Assembly: GCF_019880405.1 (NCBI RefSeq)
Contig: NZ_CP082269.1
Span: forward strand, 992,001-1,056,000
Source: Enterobacter sp. C2
GTDB taxonomy: Bacteria > Pseudomonadota > Gammaproteobacteria > Enterobacterales > Enterobacteriaceae
Reading direction: 5' to 3'
Length of the DNA stretch: 64,000 nt
Position numbers and translations under genes: made by a program. Under the pieces are notes generated by a model, which was not told the DNA's origin, did no database searches, and saw nothing but the letters and a program-made list of their open reading frames with translations. Shown piece after piece: positions 47,978 through 57,810 of this stretch; positions within the stretch are counted from its first letter, which is position 1; every line of letters starts with the position of its first letter.

Positions 47978-49045
47978 TTAACCGAGCTTCGCACACGCCC
48001 ATGCGATACCGCTGGCATACTCCGGCGGTAATAGCGGGACGATCGCTTCCAGGGTTGCGCTCAGGCGGTCGGTATCGCTGTCGTTGAGATTCAGGTGTCC
48101 CACTTTACGGCCAGCGCGCACCTCTTTGTCGTACCAGTGCAGATGCACCAGCGGCAGCTTCAACCAGTCGTAGTTGAGATCGCTGCCAATCAGGTTGATC
48201 ATCACCGACGGGGCATTGACCACCGGCTTCGGCAGCGGCAGGTCGGTAATCGCGCGCAGGTGCAGTTCAAACTGGCTGATCGACGCGCCATTTTGCGTCC
48301 AGTGGCCGCTGTTGTGCACCCGCGGAGCCAGCTCGTTAATCAGCAGGCCGCCAGGGGTCACAAAGCACTCCATCGCCATCACACCGACGTAGCCCAGCTC
48401 TGCCATGATCGCGCCCAGCATCGCTTCGGCCTGTGCCTGCTGTTCAGCGTCGGCCAGCGGGAAAGCCACGCTGGTGCGCAGGATCCCGTCCTGATGCAGG
48501 TTATGGGTCAGAGGATAGAACACGGTGCTGCCGTCGTGGCCGCGTGCGCCAACCAGCGACACTTCGCCGCTAAAGTTAATCCCCTGCTCGACGATGCACT
48601 CCCCGTAGCACTCCGCAGGCAGCGTTTCGGTTTCACCGGCGCGCAGACGCCACTGGCCGCGGCCGTCATAGCCGCCGACCCGGCGCTTAACAATCGCCAG
48701 CTCACCCAGGGAGTCAAACACCGCTGGCCACTCGTCGGCGCTGGCCAGCAGCTGCCACGGCGCGGTTGCCAGTGAGAGACGGTCAAAGAGCTGCTTTTGG
48801 GTTAGACGGTCGGCGATAATCGGAAAGACATCGCGATTAACAAACGCCGGATGACGTGCCAGCTCGCGGGTCAACGCCGTTTCCGGCCAGCGCTCAATCT
48901 CAGCGGTGATCACGCTCTGCGCAAAGGGTACAGCTTCCGGCTCGTCGTCCAGCCCCACTGGCCAGACGGCGATGCCTAGCGGCTCACCCGCCTGACGCAG
49001 CATTCGGCCTAGCTGGCCGTTACCGAGAATGCATACCTGCTTCAT
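47978..49045 (-). CDS. purK: PurK, N5-carboxyaminoimidazole ribonucleotide synthase
   Basis: ATP-grasp enzyme of purine synthesis: AIR + ATP + bicarbonate gives N5-CAIR, used by PurE. The 355-residue protein starts [17 protein letters not shown]. It has the ATP-grasp lid [14 protein letters not shown] and the metal-binding [14 protein letters not shown]. Start overlaps the purE end by 4 bp, so the two are translationally coupled. Confidence 0.97.
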   Translation of the reverse strand: MKQVCILGNGQLGRMLRQAGEPLGIAVWPVGLDDEPEAVPFAQSVITAEIERWPETALTRELARHPAFVNRDVFPIIADRLTQKQLFDRLSLATAPWQLLASADEWPAVFDSLGELAIVKRRVGGYDGRGQWRLRAGETETLPAECYGECIVEQGINFSGEVSLVGARGHDGSTVFYPLTHNLHQDGILRTSVAFPLADAEQQAQAEAMLGAIMAELGYVGVMAMECFVTPGGLLINELAPRVHNSGHWTQNGASISQFELHLRAITDLPLPKPVVNAPSVMINLIGSDLNYDWLKLPLVHLHWYDKEVRAGRKVGHLNLNDSDTDRLSATLEAIVPLLPPEYASGIAWACAKLG

Positions 49046-49551
49046 GCCGCACCTCGCGGATCCGGATTATCCAGCACGTCGTCGGTCTGGGCTGTACGCC
49101 ACTCTGCCAGACGCTGATGCAGATCCCGGTCGTGGGTAGCAAGGATCTGCGCTGCCAGCAGCGCCGCGTTGGCAGCGCCGGCTTTACCAATCGCCAGCGT
49201 TCCGACCGGAATACCGCGCGGCATCTGAACGATAGAGTAGAGGCTATCGACGCCGCTGAGCGCCGCGCTCTGCACCGGTACGCCCAGCACCGGCACCAGG
49301 GTTTTGGCTGCGATCATGCCCGGCAGATGCGCCGCGCCGCCTGCACCAGCAATAATCACCTGATAGCCATTCTGCTCTGCGCCTTCGGCGAAGCTGAACA
49401 GTTTATCCGGGGTGCGGTGGGCGGAAACGACTTCAACATGGTGGGGAACATGCAGGATATCGAGGACTTCAGCGGCGAACTGCATGGTTGCCCAGTCGCT
49501 TTTGGACCCCATCACGATGGCGATACGTACCGGATTATTGCTCGAAGACAT
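49042..49551 (-). CDS. purE: PurE, N5-CAIR mutase
   Basis: Converts N5-CAIR to CAIR in purine synthesis. The 169-residue protein has the signature [11 protein letters not shown] and the active-site [12 protein letters not shown] and VVSAHRTP loops. The open frame starts further upstream, but the ATG at 49551 gives the E. coli length and start ([15 protein letters not shown]). A PurR box lies 73-88 bp upstream. Confidence 0.97.
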   Translation of the reverse strand: MSSSNNPVRIAIVMGSKSDWATMQFAAEVLDILHVPHHVEVVSAHRTPDKLFSFAEGAEQNGYQVIIAGAGGAAHLPGMIAAKTLVPVLGVPVQSAALSGVDSLYSIVQMPRGIPVGTLAIGKAGAANAALLAAQILATHDRDLHQRLAEWRTAQTDDVLDNPDPRGAA

Positions 49552-49623
49552 GCGTCTAAAAACTCCTGTGGATGTGCGGCATAGCGCGTAACAGGGCACA
49601 GAGAATAGCATGGAAATAACGCA

Positions 49624-49639
49624 AGGAAAACGGTTGCGC
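49624..49639 (-). promoter_or_regulatory. PurR operator of purEK
   Basis: On the purE strand the sequence is GCGCAACCGTTTTCCT, which differs from the E. coli purE operator in one base. PurR with hypoxanthine or guanine would repress purEK here. Confidence 0.88.
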
Positions 49640-49670
49640 AGCTAACATTGCGGGCAAAATGGGTAAGTGA

Positions 49671-50393
49671 TTAAAACGGAAAAGCGATAAGTTCGACCTG
49701 ATGAGGGGTAACTTTGATCATCGAGCCTTCGCTATGCCAGGCCCCTAATACGCAGCGAAAAGCCGGTTCGCCGTTGGCGGTCAGCTCGTGCACTGCCGGG
49801 CGGTGAGTATGACCATGGATAAGCCACTGTACCTTATGACGTTCCAGCGCATGGCTCACTGCCTGCTGGTTCACATCCATAATGGTGAGCGATTTGCTGC
49901 TGTTGGCCGCTTTGCTGTCGGCACGCATCTTCGCGGCCACCTTATGGCGGATAAACAGCGGCAGGGCGAGAAACAGCGTTTGCAGCCAAGGCTGGTGAAC
50001 CTTCGCGCGAAACGCCTGATAGCCCGCGTCGTCGGTGCAGAGAGTATCGCCGTGCATAATCAGCACCCGGCGACCGTAGAGGTCGAGCACTACCTCTTCC
50101 GGCAGCAGGGTCATGCCGCTCTCGCGAGCGAAGCGCTTGCCCAGCAGGAAGTCACGATTGCCGTGAATAAAGTAGCAGGGGACGCCGCTGTCGCTTAGCG
50201 CTTTGAGAGCGGCCGCGATCTGCTGATGCAGGGGATTAGGATCGTCGTCGCCAATCCAGGCTTCAAAGAGATCGCCAAGAATATAGAGTGCGTCAGCTTC
50301 CCGCGCCGTACCGGCCAGAAAACGCAGAAAACCGGCGGTGATCGCCGGTTCTTCTGTACACAGATGGAGATCTGCGATGAAAAGCGTCGCCAC
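49671..50393 (-). CDS. lpxH: LpxH, UDP-2,3-diacylglucosamine pyrophosphatase
   Basis: Makes lipid X from UDP-2,3-diacylglucosamine in lipid A synthesis at the inner-membrane face. The 240-residue metallophosphoesterase matches E. coli in length. Mn-binding motifs are [26 protein letters not shown] and HGHTHRP. It ends upstream of purE on the same strand and starts 2 bp after ppiB. Confidence 0.97.
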   Translation of the reverse strand: MATLFIADLHLCTEEPAITAGFLRFLAGTAREADALYILGDLFEAWIGDDDPNPLHQQIAAALKALSDSGVPCYFIHGNRDFLLGKRFARESGMTLLPEEVVLDLYGRRVLIMHGDTLCTDDAGYQAFRAKVHQPWLQTLFLALPLFIRHKVAAKMRADSKAANSSKSLTIMDVNQQAVSHALERHKVQWLIHGHTHRPAVHELTANGEPAFRCVLGAWHSEGSMIKVTPHQVELIAFPF

Positions 50394-50395
50394 GA

Positions 50396-50890
50396 TTACT
50401 CGCTGACGGTCACGTTTTCGATGAGCACGTCTTCTTTAGGAACGTCCTGGTGCATGCCGCTACGACCGGTAGAGACCGCTTTGATTTTGTCGACTACGTC
50501 CATGCCTTCAACCACTTCGGCGAATACGCAGTAGCCCCAGCCCTGCATGTTTTCACCGCTGAAGTTCAGGAAGTCGTTGTCTGCCACGTTGATAAAGAAC
50601 TGGGCGGTAGCAGAGTGCGGTGCCTGGGTACGGGCCATCGCCAGCGTGCCACGGGTGTTTTTCAGACCGTTGTTCGCTTCGTTTTTGATCGCGTCTTTGG
50701 TTGCTTTCTGATTCATGCCCGGCTCAAAGCCGCCGCCCTGGATCATAAAGCCGTTGATAACACGGTGGAAAATGGTGTTGTTGTAGAAACCTTCGCGGCA
50801 GTAGTCCAGGAAGTTCTTAACAGTTTCAGGCGCTTTGTCATCGAAAGTTTTGATTACGATATCGCCGTGATTAGTGTGGAAAGTAACCAT
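50396..50890 (-). CDS. ppiB: PpiB, cytoplasmic peptidyl-prolyl isomerase (cyclophilin)
   Basis: A 164-residue cyclophilin, the E. coli length, without a signal peptide. The catalytic Arg lies in [31 protein letters not shown] and the bacterial-type Phe/Tyr substitutions in the drug pocket are evident. It catalyses cis-trans isomerisation of X-Pro bonds. It probably forms an operon with lpxH (2-bp gap) and is divergent from cysS. Confidence 0.97.
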   Translation of the reverse strand: MVTFHTNHGDIVIKTFDDKAPETVKNFLDYCREGFYNNTIFHRVINGFMIQGGGFEPGMNQKATKDAIKNEANNGLKNTRGTLAMARTQAPHSATAQFFINVADNDFLNFSGENMQGWGYCVFAEVVEGMDVVDKIKAVSTGRSGMHQDVPKEDVLIENVTVSE

Positions 50891-51063
50891 TTTTGCATCC
50901 TGTTCCGGTAGTGTAGAGCATCGACCCAGCTGTGGGTCACGTATAGTCGCCTGTTATAGCATAACCGCAAGGTTCGATCACCTTGCAAAGGGTGCTGCTT
51001 CGGTTATCAATTATGGGTATCATACTGAGTTCATTCTCCACACACGTCTCAACGGAATCTTTG

Positions 51064-52449
51064 ATGCTAAAAATTTATAACACCCTGACGCGCCAAAAAG
51101 AGGAATTTAAACCTATTCATGCCGGGAAGGTTGGCATGTACGTGTGTGGTATCACCGTTTACGATCTCTGTCATATCGGCCACGGCCGGACCTTCGTCTC
51201 CTTTGACGTGGTCGCGCGCTACCTGCGTTTCCTCGGCTATGAGCTGAAGTACGTGCGTAACATCACCGATATCGACGACAAGATCATCAAACGCGCTAAC
51301 GAAAATGGCGAGAGCTTTGTCGCGCTGGTGGATCGCATGATCGGCGAAATGCACGCTGATTTCGACGCCCTGAACATTCTGCGTCCCGACAGCGAGCCGC
51401 GCGCCACTCACCATATTCACGAAATCATCGAGATCACCGAGCGCCTGATCGAACGCGGCCATGCCTACGTGGCTGACAACGGCGACGTGATGTTCTCCGT
51501 GCCCACCGATCCTAACTACGGCAAGCTGTCGCGCCAGGATCTGGAGCAGCTGCAGGCTGGGGCACGCGTCGAAGTCGCCGAGATCAAACGCAACCCGATG
51601 GATTTCGTGCTGTGGAAGATGTCCAAGCCGGGCGAACCGAGCTGGCCGTCACCGTGGGGCGAGGGGCGTCCGGGCTGGCACATTGAGTGCTCGGCGATGA
51701 ACTGCAAGCAGCTGGGCCACCATTTCGACATTCACGGCGGCGGATCGGATCTGATGTTCCCCCACCATGAAAACGAAATTGCCCAGTCCACCTGCGCGCA
51801 CGACGGCGAGTACGTGAACTACTGGATGCACTCCGGCATGGTGATGGTTGACCGCGAGAAGATGTCCAAGTCGCTGGGCAACTTCTTTACCGTGCGCGAC
51901 GTGCTGAAGTATTACGATGCGGAGACCATTCGTTACTTCCTGATGTCCGGTCACTACCGCAGCCAGCTCAACTACAGCGAAGAGAACCTCAAGCAGGCGC
52001 GTTCGGCGCTCGAGCGTCTCTACACCGCGCTGCGCGGCACCGATAAATCCGTTGCCGCGGCGGGCGGCGACGCCTTTGAAGCGCGCTTTGTTGAGGCGAT
52101 GGACGATGACTTCAACACCCCGGAAGCCTACTCGGTGCTGTTTGACATGGCCCGCGACGTTAACCGTCTGAAGGGGGAAGATATGCAGGCGGCGAACGCT
52201 ATGGCATCCCATCTGCGCAAGCTGGCTGCTGTGCTCGGCCTGCTGGAGCAGGAGCCGGAGGCTTTCCTGCAGAGCGGTGCGCAGGCGGACGACGGTGAAG
52301 TAGCCGAGATTGAAGCTCTGATCCAGCAGCGTCTTGACGCCCGTAAAGCAAAAGATTGGGCAGCGGCGGATGCGGCGCGCGATCGTCTGAACGAGATGGG
52401 GATCGTGCTGGAAGATGGCCCGCAGGGAACCACCTGGCGCCGGAAGTAA
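51064..52449 (+). CDS. cysS: Cysteinyl-tRNA synthetase
   Basis: Class I aminoacyl-tRNA synthetase, 461 aa, the E. coli length. It has the zinc-linked start [21 protein letters not shown] (with the HIGH motif), further zinc ligands in HIECSAMNC and [13 protein letters not shown], and the KMSKS loop. The frame extends upstream to 50983, but the ATG at 51064 begins the conserved [13 protein letters not shown]. It is followed by a REP-like palindrome. Confidence 0.98.
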   Translation: MLKIYNTLTRQKEEFKPIHAGKVGMYVCGITVYDLCHIGHGRTFVSFDVVARYLRFLGYELKYVRNITDIDDKIIKRANENGESFVALVDRMIGEMHADFDALNILRPDSEPRATHHIHEIIEITERLIERGHAYVADNGDVMFSVPTDPNYGKLSRQDLEQLQAGARVEVAEIKRNPMDFVLWKMSKPGEPSWPSPWGEGRPGWHIECSAMNCKQLGHHFDIHGGGSDLMFPHHENEIAQSTCAHDGEYVNYWMHSGMVMVDREKMSKSLGNFFTVRDVLKYYDAETIRYFLMSGHYRSQLNYSEENLKQARSALERLYTALRGTDKSVAAAGGDAFEARFVEAMDDDFNTPEAYSVLFDMARDVNRLKGEDMQAANAMASHLRKLAAVLGLLEQEPEAFLQSGAQADDGEVAEIEALIQQRLDARKAKDWAAADAARDRLNEMGIVLEDGPQGTTWRRK

Positions 52450-52462
52450 AACGCACGGGTTT

Positions 52463-52494
52463 TGTAGGCCGGGTAAGCTAAGCGCCACCCGGCA
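52463..52494. repeat. REP-like palindrome after cysS
   Basis: TGTAGGCCGGGTAAGC and GCGCCACCCGGCA form an imperfect hairpin (GCCGGGT 52468-52474 with ACCCGGC 52487-52493). This is the form of an enterobacterial repetitive extragenic palindrome. It sits between convergent cysS and the LacI-type gene. Confidence 0.75.
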
Positions 52495-52502
52495 ATGCCC
52501 TG

Positions 52503-53525
52503 TTAAGCTGACTCGCGCGTCACCAGCTGTCCTGAGAGGGTAATGCGCTGGGTCAGCAGATCCGGCTCTTTGATTTTGCGGATCATCAGCGACGCCGCCT
52601 GGCGTCCGGTCTCTTCGCTTGCCGACGATACGTAGGTGAATGAGGGCGACGTTAAGTTCACGTGCAGCATATCTTCGAAACCGACTAGCGCCACCTGCTG
52701 CGTCAGAAACACATCTTTCCCTACCGTACGTCCAACATGATGAATGCCGGAGAGTGAGCCGATCATCGCATCAGGCGAGTGGCAGAGCAGGGCGGTGATG
52801 GTGTTGTTCTTCTCCAGCAGCTGCCGGGTCGCATGGCTCGCTGCGTGGGTTCCCTCCATGCAGGCCGGCGTCGACTCCTCCCGGGTGACCAGCCCGTACT
52901 GGGTCAGCGCGCTGCGAAACCCGGCCAGCCGCTGCTGGCGGATCAGGCTGTTTTCCGCACCGCCGATATAGGCGATGCTGCGGTGGCCGCGCTCGATTAG
53001 GTAGCGGGTCGCGAGGCTGGCAGCCTGGCGATTATCGCGCATCACCAGGTTGCACTCCTCCTCCAGCAGAGATTGCGATACCACAACTAACGGCAGAGGG
53101 CAGGTGCGGATCGGCGTAGGCAGGCGAGAGGTGGTGGCATCGGAGGCGAGGTAGAGCACGCCAGCCACACCCTGCTGCTTAAATGAGAGCAGGCAGCGTT
53201 CAAGGCTATCGCTATCGTTGAGGGGCTGGCTGAGAAAGACCATGTAGCCTTGTTTCTCCAGCTCCAGCACGGTGCTGGCCATCACCTTCACCGAGAAGCT
53301 GTCGCTAAAGTCACGCAGGATCAGGCCAATCAGGTTCGAGGTATTGGCGCGGAGATTGGCTGCCGCCACGTTGTGGACGTAGCCGAGCATGTCGATCGCC
53401 TGCTGCACCTTTTCAATTGTGGCGGTCGATATTTTTCCTTTTTGGCGAAGCACCAGCGAAACGGTGGAGACGGAGACGCCCGCCAGCTTCGCGACATCAA
53501 TAATGCTAACCTTCTTCAAATCCAC
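52503..53525 (-). CDS. LacI-family repressor, MalI-like
   Basis: A 340-residue LacI/GalR regulator. The N-terminal HTH (IIDVAKLAGVSVSTVSLVL) and hinge helix precede a periplasmic-binding-type ligand domain. It resembles MalI, the repressor of malX-malY in E. coli, in length and N-terminus. It lies downstream of a PTS permease gene on the same strand, separated by a strong terminator. Tandem CG-centred operators upstream of the PTS gene are its likely targets. The inducer is unknown. Confidence 0.85.
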   Translation of the reverse strand: MDLKKVSIIDVAKLAGVSVSTVSLVLRQKGKISTATIEKVQQAIDMLGYVHNVAAANLRANTSNLIGLILRDFSDSFSVKVMASTVLELEKQGYMVFLSQPLNDSDSLERCLLSFKQQGVAGVLYLASDATTSRLPTPIRTCPLPLVVVSQSLLEEECNLVMRDNRQAASLATRYLIERGHRSIAYIGGAENSLIRQQRLAGFRSALTQYGLVTREESTPACMEGTHAASHATRQLLEKNNTITALLCHSPDAMIGSLSGIHHVGRTVGKDVFLTQQVALVGFEDMLHVNLTSPSFTYVSSASEETGRQAASLMIRKIKEPDLLTQRITLSGQLVTRESA

Positions 53526-53558
53526 TCCCTGAACTTAACGGCTATGCAGTCAACGATG

Positions 53559-53586
53559 AAAAAGTCTCCTGTACGATACAGGAGAC
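53559..53586 (-). terminator. Terminator after the PTS gene
   Basis: On the reverse strand a perfect 10-bp stem (GTCTCCTGTA / TACAGGAGAC, loop of 3) is followed by TTTTTC. It lies 24 bp past the PTS stop, so the LacI-type gene is transcribed separately or by read-through. Confidence 0.8.
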
Positions 53587-53609
53587 CTTATCACCTTAAC
53601 AGCGTCAGG

Positions 53610-55109
53610 TTACTTGCCTATCATGCCCGACATGGTCTGGGCGATAAACTGCGCACGCGCGCCGAAAATGACCTGAATACCGTTATCGCCAACGAATACC
53701 ACGCCGCGTGCACCGACGCCGTTCAGGCCGTCTTTGTCCACCAGCTCGCTCTTCGCGACTTCAAGGCGCAGGCGGGTGATGCACGAGCCTACTGAGCTAA
53801 TATTCTGCGCGCCGCCCAGCAGGGCCACGATCTCGGTTGCCAGCTCGTCATCGGTTTTATCGTTAACGTTAGCGGTCACTTCAGTACGGCCTGGCGTTTT
53901 CACGTCGAAGCGGCGGATCACGAAGCGGAAGGTGAAGTAGTAGATCAGCCCCATCGGGATGCCGACAATAATCGCGTTCAGGAAGTTGGTCTGGTAGCCG
54001 TTAAACGACGGCAGAATACCGAACGAGATATAGTCGATCAGGCCCGCCGAGAAGGATTTCGCAATGTGCGCATGAAGCAGGTACATGCACATATACGACA
54101 GCCCGGCCATAATGGCGTTAAAGACGTAGAGCACCGGCGCAACGAAGATAAAGGTAAACTCAACTGGCTCGGTGATCCCGGTCAGGAAGCAGGTCAGTGC
54201 GGCAGAGAAGAGAATACCAGACGCAATCTTTTTGTTACGGGTATGCGCCTCATGGTACATCGCCAGGCAGGCGGCAGGCAGTGCAAACAGCATCAGCGGG
54301 AACTCGCCCTGCATGAACTTACCGGCATTTTGGTAGGTGTCGCTGCTGAACGATTTAGCGCCTTCTTCCAGCATCTTGAACCAGATGGTCTGGTCGCCGT
54401 GAATAACCTGACCCGCCTGGGTGGTGTAGTCGCCAAACGAGTACCAGAACGACGGATACCAGATATGGTGCAGACCAAGCGGGATCAGCGCACGTTCCAC
54501 CAACCCGAAGATAAAGGTCGACGCGGCCTGGTTATCGCCGTTCACCACTACCGAGAGGGCATCGATACCCGCCTGGATATGCTGCCAGACGTAGGGCAGC
54601 AGGAGGCCGAGCAGGAACGACAGGAACGCGGTGGCAATCGCCACAAAGCGTTTACCAGAGAAGAAGCCGAGGAATTCCGGCAGCTGCATGGTATGGAAGC
54701 GGTTATAACACCATGCGGCCAGGATGCCGCAGATCAGGCCGCCAAAGACGCCCATCTGTAACGTCGGGATGCCGACCACCATGGCATACTTGCCGCCCTG
54801 GGAGGCCATCTCTGGGGTAATCGACAGCACCGTGCCGATGGTCATGTTAGTGATAAACACCGAGACCGCCGCCGAAAGCGCGGCAATGCCGGACTCCGAC
54901 GCAAGGCCTACCGCAGAGCCGATGGCAAACAGCAGCGGCAGGTTATCAAAGATAACCCCACCGGCGTTCATCATCAGCGGCAGGTGAAACTTATCGCCAA
55001 ACGCCAGCAGCAAACCTGCGGCAGGCAACAGTGAGATTGGCAGCATCAATGCGCGGCCAATCATTGATAACTTCGAGAGCGATTTTACGAACCCCGACAG
55101 CAGACTCAT
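53610..55109 (-). CDS. PTS EIICB permease of the glucose superfamily
   Basis: A 499-residue phosphotransferase permease. The EIIC domain (residues about 1-400) has the start KLSMIGRALMLPISLLPAAGLLL, GLHHIWYPSFW and the GITEPVEF substrate motif. After a linker the EIIB domain carries the phosphorylated Cys in SVGSCITRLRLEV. No EIIA is attached, so it probably uses EIIA-Glc. It could be a MalX- or alpha-glucoside-type system; the sugar is not evident. Start at ATG 55109 (GGGGG nearby) matches conserved sequence. Confidence 0.88.
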   Translation of the reverse strand: MSLLSGFVKSLSKLSMIGRALMLPISLLPAAGLLLAFGDKFHLPLMMNAGGVIFDNLPLLFAIGSAVGLASESGIAALSAAVSVFITNMTIGTVLSITPEMASQGGKYAMVVGIPTLQMGVFGGLICGILAAWCYNRFHTMQLPEFLGFFSGKRFVAIATAFLSFLLGLLLPYVWQHIQAGIDALSVVVNGDNQAASTFIFGLVERALIPLGLHHIWYPSFWYSFGDYTTQAGQVIHGDQTIWFKMLEEGAKSFSSDTYQNAGKFMQGEFPLMLFALPAACLAMYHEAHTRNKKIASGILFSAALTCFLTGITEPVEFTFIFVAPVLYVFNAIMAGLSYMCMYLLHAHIAKSFSAGLIDYISFGILPSFNGYQTNFLNAIIVGIPMGLIYYFTFRFVIRRFDVKTPGRTEVTANVNDKTDDELATEIVALLGGAQNISSVGSCITRLRLEVAKSELVDKDGLNGVGARGVVFVGDNGIQVIFGARAQFIAQTMSGMIGK

Positions 55110-55172
55110 GCGGTTTTCCCCCAATTATAGAAACCCTGGTGATGGCGTAATTATTGTTAGTAGAATTGTAAG

Positions 55173-55197
55173 TAGAACGTTTTAGTAGAACGTTTTA
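55173..55197 (-). promoter_or_regulatory. Tandem LacI-type operators upstream of the PTS gene
   Basis: TAGAACGTTTTA occurs twice (55173-55184 and 55186-55197), 13 bp apart. A weaker TAGAATTGTAA precedes them at 55160. The AACGTT core with a central CG is typical of LacI/MalI operators (E. coli MalI site core AAAACGTTTT). They lie 64-88 bp before the PTS start. Confidence 0.65.
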
Positions 55198-55283
55198 CTT
55201 ATCGTGATTTAAGCCATGGCGGGCCGCAACAGAAATCTGCTGGGAAGTCAGACGAATTTGTTATTCTTTGACGTGGATCGAGC

Positions 55284-55310
55284 AATGGCCCTTATGAATT
55301 AAGGGCCATT
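55284..55310 (-). terminator. Hairpin after ybcJ
   Basis: A perfect 11-bp stem AATGGCCCTTA / TAAGGGCCATT lies 10 bp past the ybcJ stop on the reverse strand. The T tail is weak. Confidence 0.55.
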
Positions 55311-55319
55311 AAGGCGGGA

Positions 55320-55532
55320 TTAATCAGTTACAGTGATACTTTGACCGTCGAATGTGACAGTTTGTCCTGCCACGATCTTGCAGCGCTTGCGGGTTTCTAC
55401 CACGCCATCGACGCTGACCAGGCCATCGGCAATAAAGTTTTTCGCCTGTGCACCGCTTTCGCTCCAGCCTTCCAGCTTCAGCAGATCGCACAGCTCAACA
55501 TGCGGATGTTTACCTAAAGAGAACGTTGCCAT
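55320..55532 (-). CDS. ybcJ: YbcJ, S4-like RNA-binding protein
   Basis: A 70-residue protein of the S4-domain family, the E. coli length. The S4 core is visible as KLEGWSESGAQAKNFIADGLVSVDG followed by ETRKRCKIVAGQTV. It is a likely RNA-binding protein of unknown target. It lies 1 bp after folD on the same strand, so it is cotranscribed. Residues NFIADGLV differ from the E. coli IAIAEGQV but keep the fold pattern. Confidence 0.93.
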   Translation of the reverse strand: MATFSLGKHPHVELCDLLKLEGWSESGAQAKNFIADGLVSVDGVVETRKRCKIVAGQTVTFDGQSITVTD

Positions 55533-55533
55533 C

Positions 55534-56400
55534 TTATGCTTCCTTTACGTCGTGATACTCTTCGCACGCCTGCAACGTATTCTGAATCAGCGTTGCGACG
55601 GTCATCGGGCCTACGCCGCCCGGAACGGGGGTGATATAGGCGGCACGCGAGGCAGCGTCTTCATACACTACGTCGCCGACCACTTTGCCGCTCTCAAGGC
55701 GGTTGATGCCCACGTCAATGACGATTGCACCCTCTTTGATCCACTCCCCAGGAATAAAGCCCGGCTTGCCCACGGCGACGATCAGCAGATCGGCGTTCTC
55801 AACGTGCTGGCGCAGGTTTTTGGTGAAGCGGTGGGTGACGGTGGTGGTGCAGCCTGCCAGCAGCAGCTCCATGCTCATCGGGCGGCCCACGATATTGGAT
55901 GCGCCAATCACCACGGCGTTCAGGCCGTAGGTATCGATGTTGTAGCGTTCCAGCAGGGTCACGATACCACGCGGGGTACAGGGACGCAGACGCGGCGCAC
56001 GCTGGCACAGGCGGCCTACATTGTAGGGATGGAAACCATCAACGTCTTTATCCGGCGCGATGCGCTCCAGCACCTTCACGTTATCGATGCCTGCTGGCAG
56101 CGGCAGCTGAACCAGAATGCCGTCAATCTCACCGTCGGCGTTAAGCGTGTCGATCAGGGCCAGCAGTTCAGCTTCGCTGGTGGTTTCCGGCAGATCGTAA
56201 GAGCGGGAGATAAAGCCCACCTCTTCACAGGCTTTGCGTTTGCTGCCAACGTAGATCTGCGACGCAGGGTTGCTGCCCACCAGCACAACGGCCAGCCCAG
56301 GGGCGCGAAATCCTGCCGCAACGCGGGCCTTCACTTTTTCCGCAACCTCAGAGCGCACCTGCTGCGCAATCGTTTTACCATCAATAATTTTTGCTACCAT
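55534..56400 (-). CDS. folD: FolD, methylenetetrahydrofolate dehydrogenase/cyclohydrolase
   Basis: A bifunctional one-carbon enzyme (NADP): 5,10-methylene-THF to 10-formyl-THF. The 288-residue protein matches E. coli in length. It has the catalytic [14 protein letters not shown] (Tyr and Lys), ILVQLPLP, the NADP-binding [10 protein letters not shown] and the C-terminal [12 protein letters not shown]. It is divergent from tRNA-Arg (argU). Confidence 0.97.
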   Translation of the reverse strand: MVAKIIDGKTIAQQVRSEVAEKVKARVAAGFRAPGLAVVLVGSNPASQIYVGSKRKACEEVGFISRSYDLPETTSEAELLALIDTLNADGEIDGILVQLPLPAGIDNVKVLERIAPDKDVDGFHPYNVGRLCQRAPRLRPCTPRGIVTLLERYNIDTYGLNAVVIGASNIVGRPMSMELLLAGCTTTVTHRFTKNLRQHVENADLLIVAVGKPGFIPGEWIKEGAIVIDVGINRLESGKVVGDVVYEDAASRAAYITPVPGGVGPMTVATLIQNTLQACEEYHDVKEA

Positions 56401-56558
56401 CAGAGAGAAGATTCCATCTGTAAATTGAAGGAGAGGGGATTGTGTATAGTGTGTCAGAAGCGCGCCGCGCTGTCAGTTAACGTTTGCATTATTCGCATGG
56501 TGAGGGGACGTAAAGTGCGGCTCGATGCTCATTTCACCAGCATCTGACGCCAAAGCCA

Positions 56559-56586
56559 TTGACTCAACGGGCGTTGACCGTATAAT
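56559..56586 (+). promoter_or_regulatory. argU promoter
   Basis: TTGACT (56559-56564), a 16-bp spacer and a perfect TATAAT (56581-56586) lie 42 bp before the tRNA gene. A GC-rich stretch (CCCAGGCG) follows the -10, as in stringently controlled promoters. Confidence 0.85.
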
Positions 56587-56627
56587 CCCAGGCGTTTCCA
56601 CCGTTTAGGTGGGGCATCTCGCGCAAT

Positions 56628-56704
56628 GCGCCCTTAGCTCAGCTGGATAGAGCAACGGCCTTCTAAGCCGTAGGTCACAGGTTCGAATCCTGTAGGGCGT
56701 GCCA
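56628..56704 (+). tRNA. argU: tRNA-Arg (anticodon TCT)
   Basis: A 77-base cloverleaf. Acceptor GCGCCCT pairs with AGGGCGT, the D arm has AGCTCAGCTGGATAGAGC, the anticodon arm GGCCT-TCTAA-GCC carries TCT, the T arm is ACAGGTTCGAATCCTGT, and the encoded GCCA end is present. It decodes AGA/AGG. It follows folD as in E. coli. Its 3' end is a common integration site (DLP12 in E. coli), but no integrase is next to it here. Confidence 0.97.
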
Positions 56705-56780
56705 TTTAGAATCAATGAGTTACGCCTTCTGCAAACTGAATGATTTATCATGGCGCTAAGCTCACAGTTTCGGTGACGAT

Positions 56781-57095
56781 ATGAATGCTTTCGAAATGGA
56801 AAAAAATCTGCATGAAAGCGGATTCACAGGCAAGGATATTACTGCTTTACGTCATTATATTGAAAAAGAAAGTTCAAGTTATAATGAACTATTAAGTGAG
56901 CTAAAAATAAGATTTATTGCTGCTATGGTACTAGCATTAATCTTGACAGTTGTTTGGCTCTACACGATTATGTATAAAGATCAGATTACTATCATTGCTT
57001 ATTCGATAACAATGCTGATAGTTGCTCCAATATTTTATTTTTTCACCCCGCTTAAGTTAAGCTATAAAGCATTCCGTTACATGCGTAAAAGATAA
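56781..57095 (+). CDS. Hypothetical two-helix membrane protein
   Basis: A 104-residue AT-rich ORF just past argU. The N-terminal 42 residues are soluble (acidic/polar, NLHESGFTGKDITALRHYIEKE). Two membrane helices follow near residues 45-64 and 70-89, then a basic tail ending YKAFRYMRKR. I recognise no family. Low G+C and its place after a tRNA gene suggest acquired DNA. A small immunity-type or lytic-control membrane protein is possible, but nothing shows it. Confidence 0.5.
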   Translation: MNAFEMEKNLHESGFTGKDITALRHYIEKESSSYNELLSELKIRFIAAMVLALILTVVWLYTIMYKDQITIIAYSITMLIVAPIFYFFTPLKLSYKAFRYMRKR

Positions 57096-57210
57096 GTTAT
57101 TGCTTATTTGCATATGTGGATTGCCATTGAATCGTTTTATGTTTTTAATTCTTTATGTTTAGATATTCTTTTTTGTCGATAATTTCATAATGCGTTAAAG
57201 TTTTCATCTT

Positions 57211-57654
57211 TTACTTTCTGATTTTTAAGAACTTGCCGTTTTCTAATTCATAGCGCTCATCTGTTAATATACTAACCTGCCCATCTTTATTACTGACTAC
57301 CTCCATTAGCTTATTCTTATCGATGCAATTTGCATTCACCTTAAAATCTTCGAAGCATAATCTGTCGTATTTACCTATGGGTTTGTAACCCTCATTGAAA
57401 TCCCAAAAGCTAATATGGTATTGACCATTCCCCGAGGCGGAAGGAATGTTAAAATACTCTCTCATCATTGAGCTGTTATTCTGCCACCATGTTATTTTAC
57501 CTTGATCGGTATAGGGAAAGTTCTCAACTAAGACATCTATATAACTACCATCTCTATGAATGCCAACTACTTTTGGGGGTAGTGAAAGCCTGAAGGCAGT
57601 ATAGGCGGCTATAAGTAATAGTAAGCCAGCAGAGATTGCGGTTCCATATCGCAT
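57211..57654 (-). CDS. DUF943 family protein
   Basis: A 147-residue protein of the enterobacterial DUF943 family. One N-terminal membrane helix (residues about 5-22) is followed by LPPKVVGIHRDGSY, LVENFPYTDQGKITWWQ and DFNEGYKPIGKYDRLCFEDF, then CID with a second Cys. Its role is unknown. DUF943 genes often occur in accessory regions with small membrane or immunity-like genes. It is AT-rich like its neighbour and lies on the reverse strand. Confidence 0.8.
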   Translation of the reverse strand: MRYGTAISAGLLLLIAAYTAFRLSLPPKVVGIHRDGSYIDVLVENFPYTDQGKITWWQNNSSMMREYFNIPSASGNGQYHISFWDFNEGYKPIGKYDRLCFEDFKVNANCIDKNKLMEVVSNKDGQVSILTDERYELENGKFLKIRK

Positions 57655-57810
57655 CGTTTTTACATTATCCTGTTATAAATCGTATTCTCTATGAGACTGT
57701 AAGAGAAGATTAATCCTTGTTTGAATCAGGTTCAATAGTGGGGGCTTCGTTAATGATTTTATTGCCTCTATTCATCACTTACGACATTAAATAGACGAAG
57801 GACACTGACA

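Noticed and set aside
56705-56780. An attachment-site repeat of the argU 3' end
   Set aside because: No second copy of the tRNA end was noticed downstream in the window, so integration at argU is not shown.
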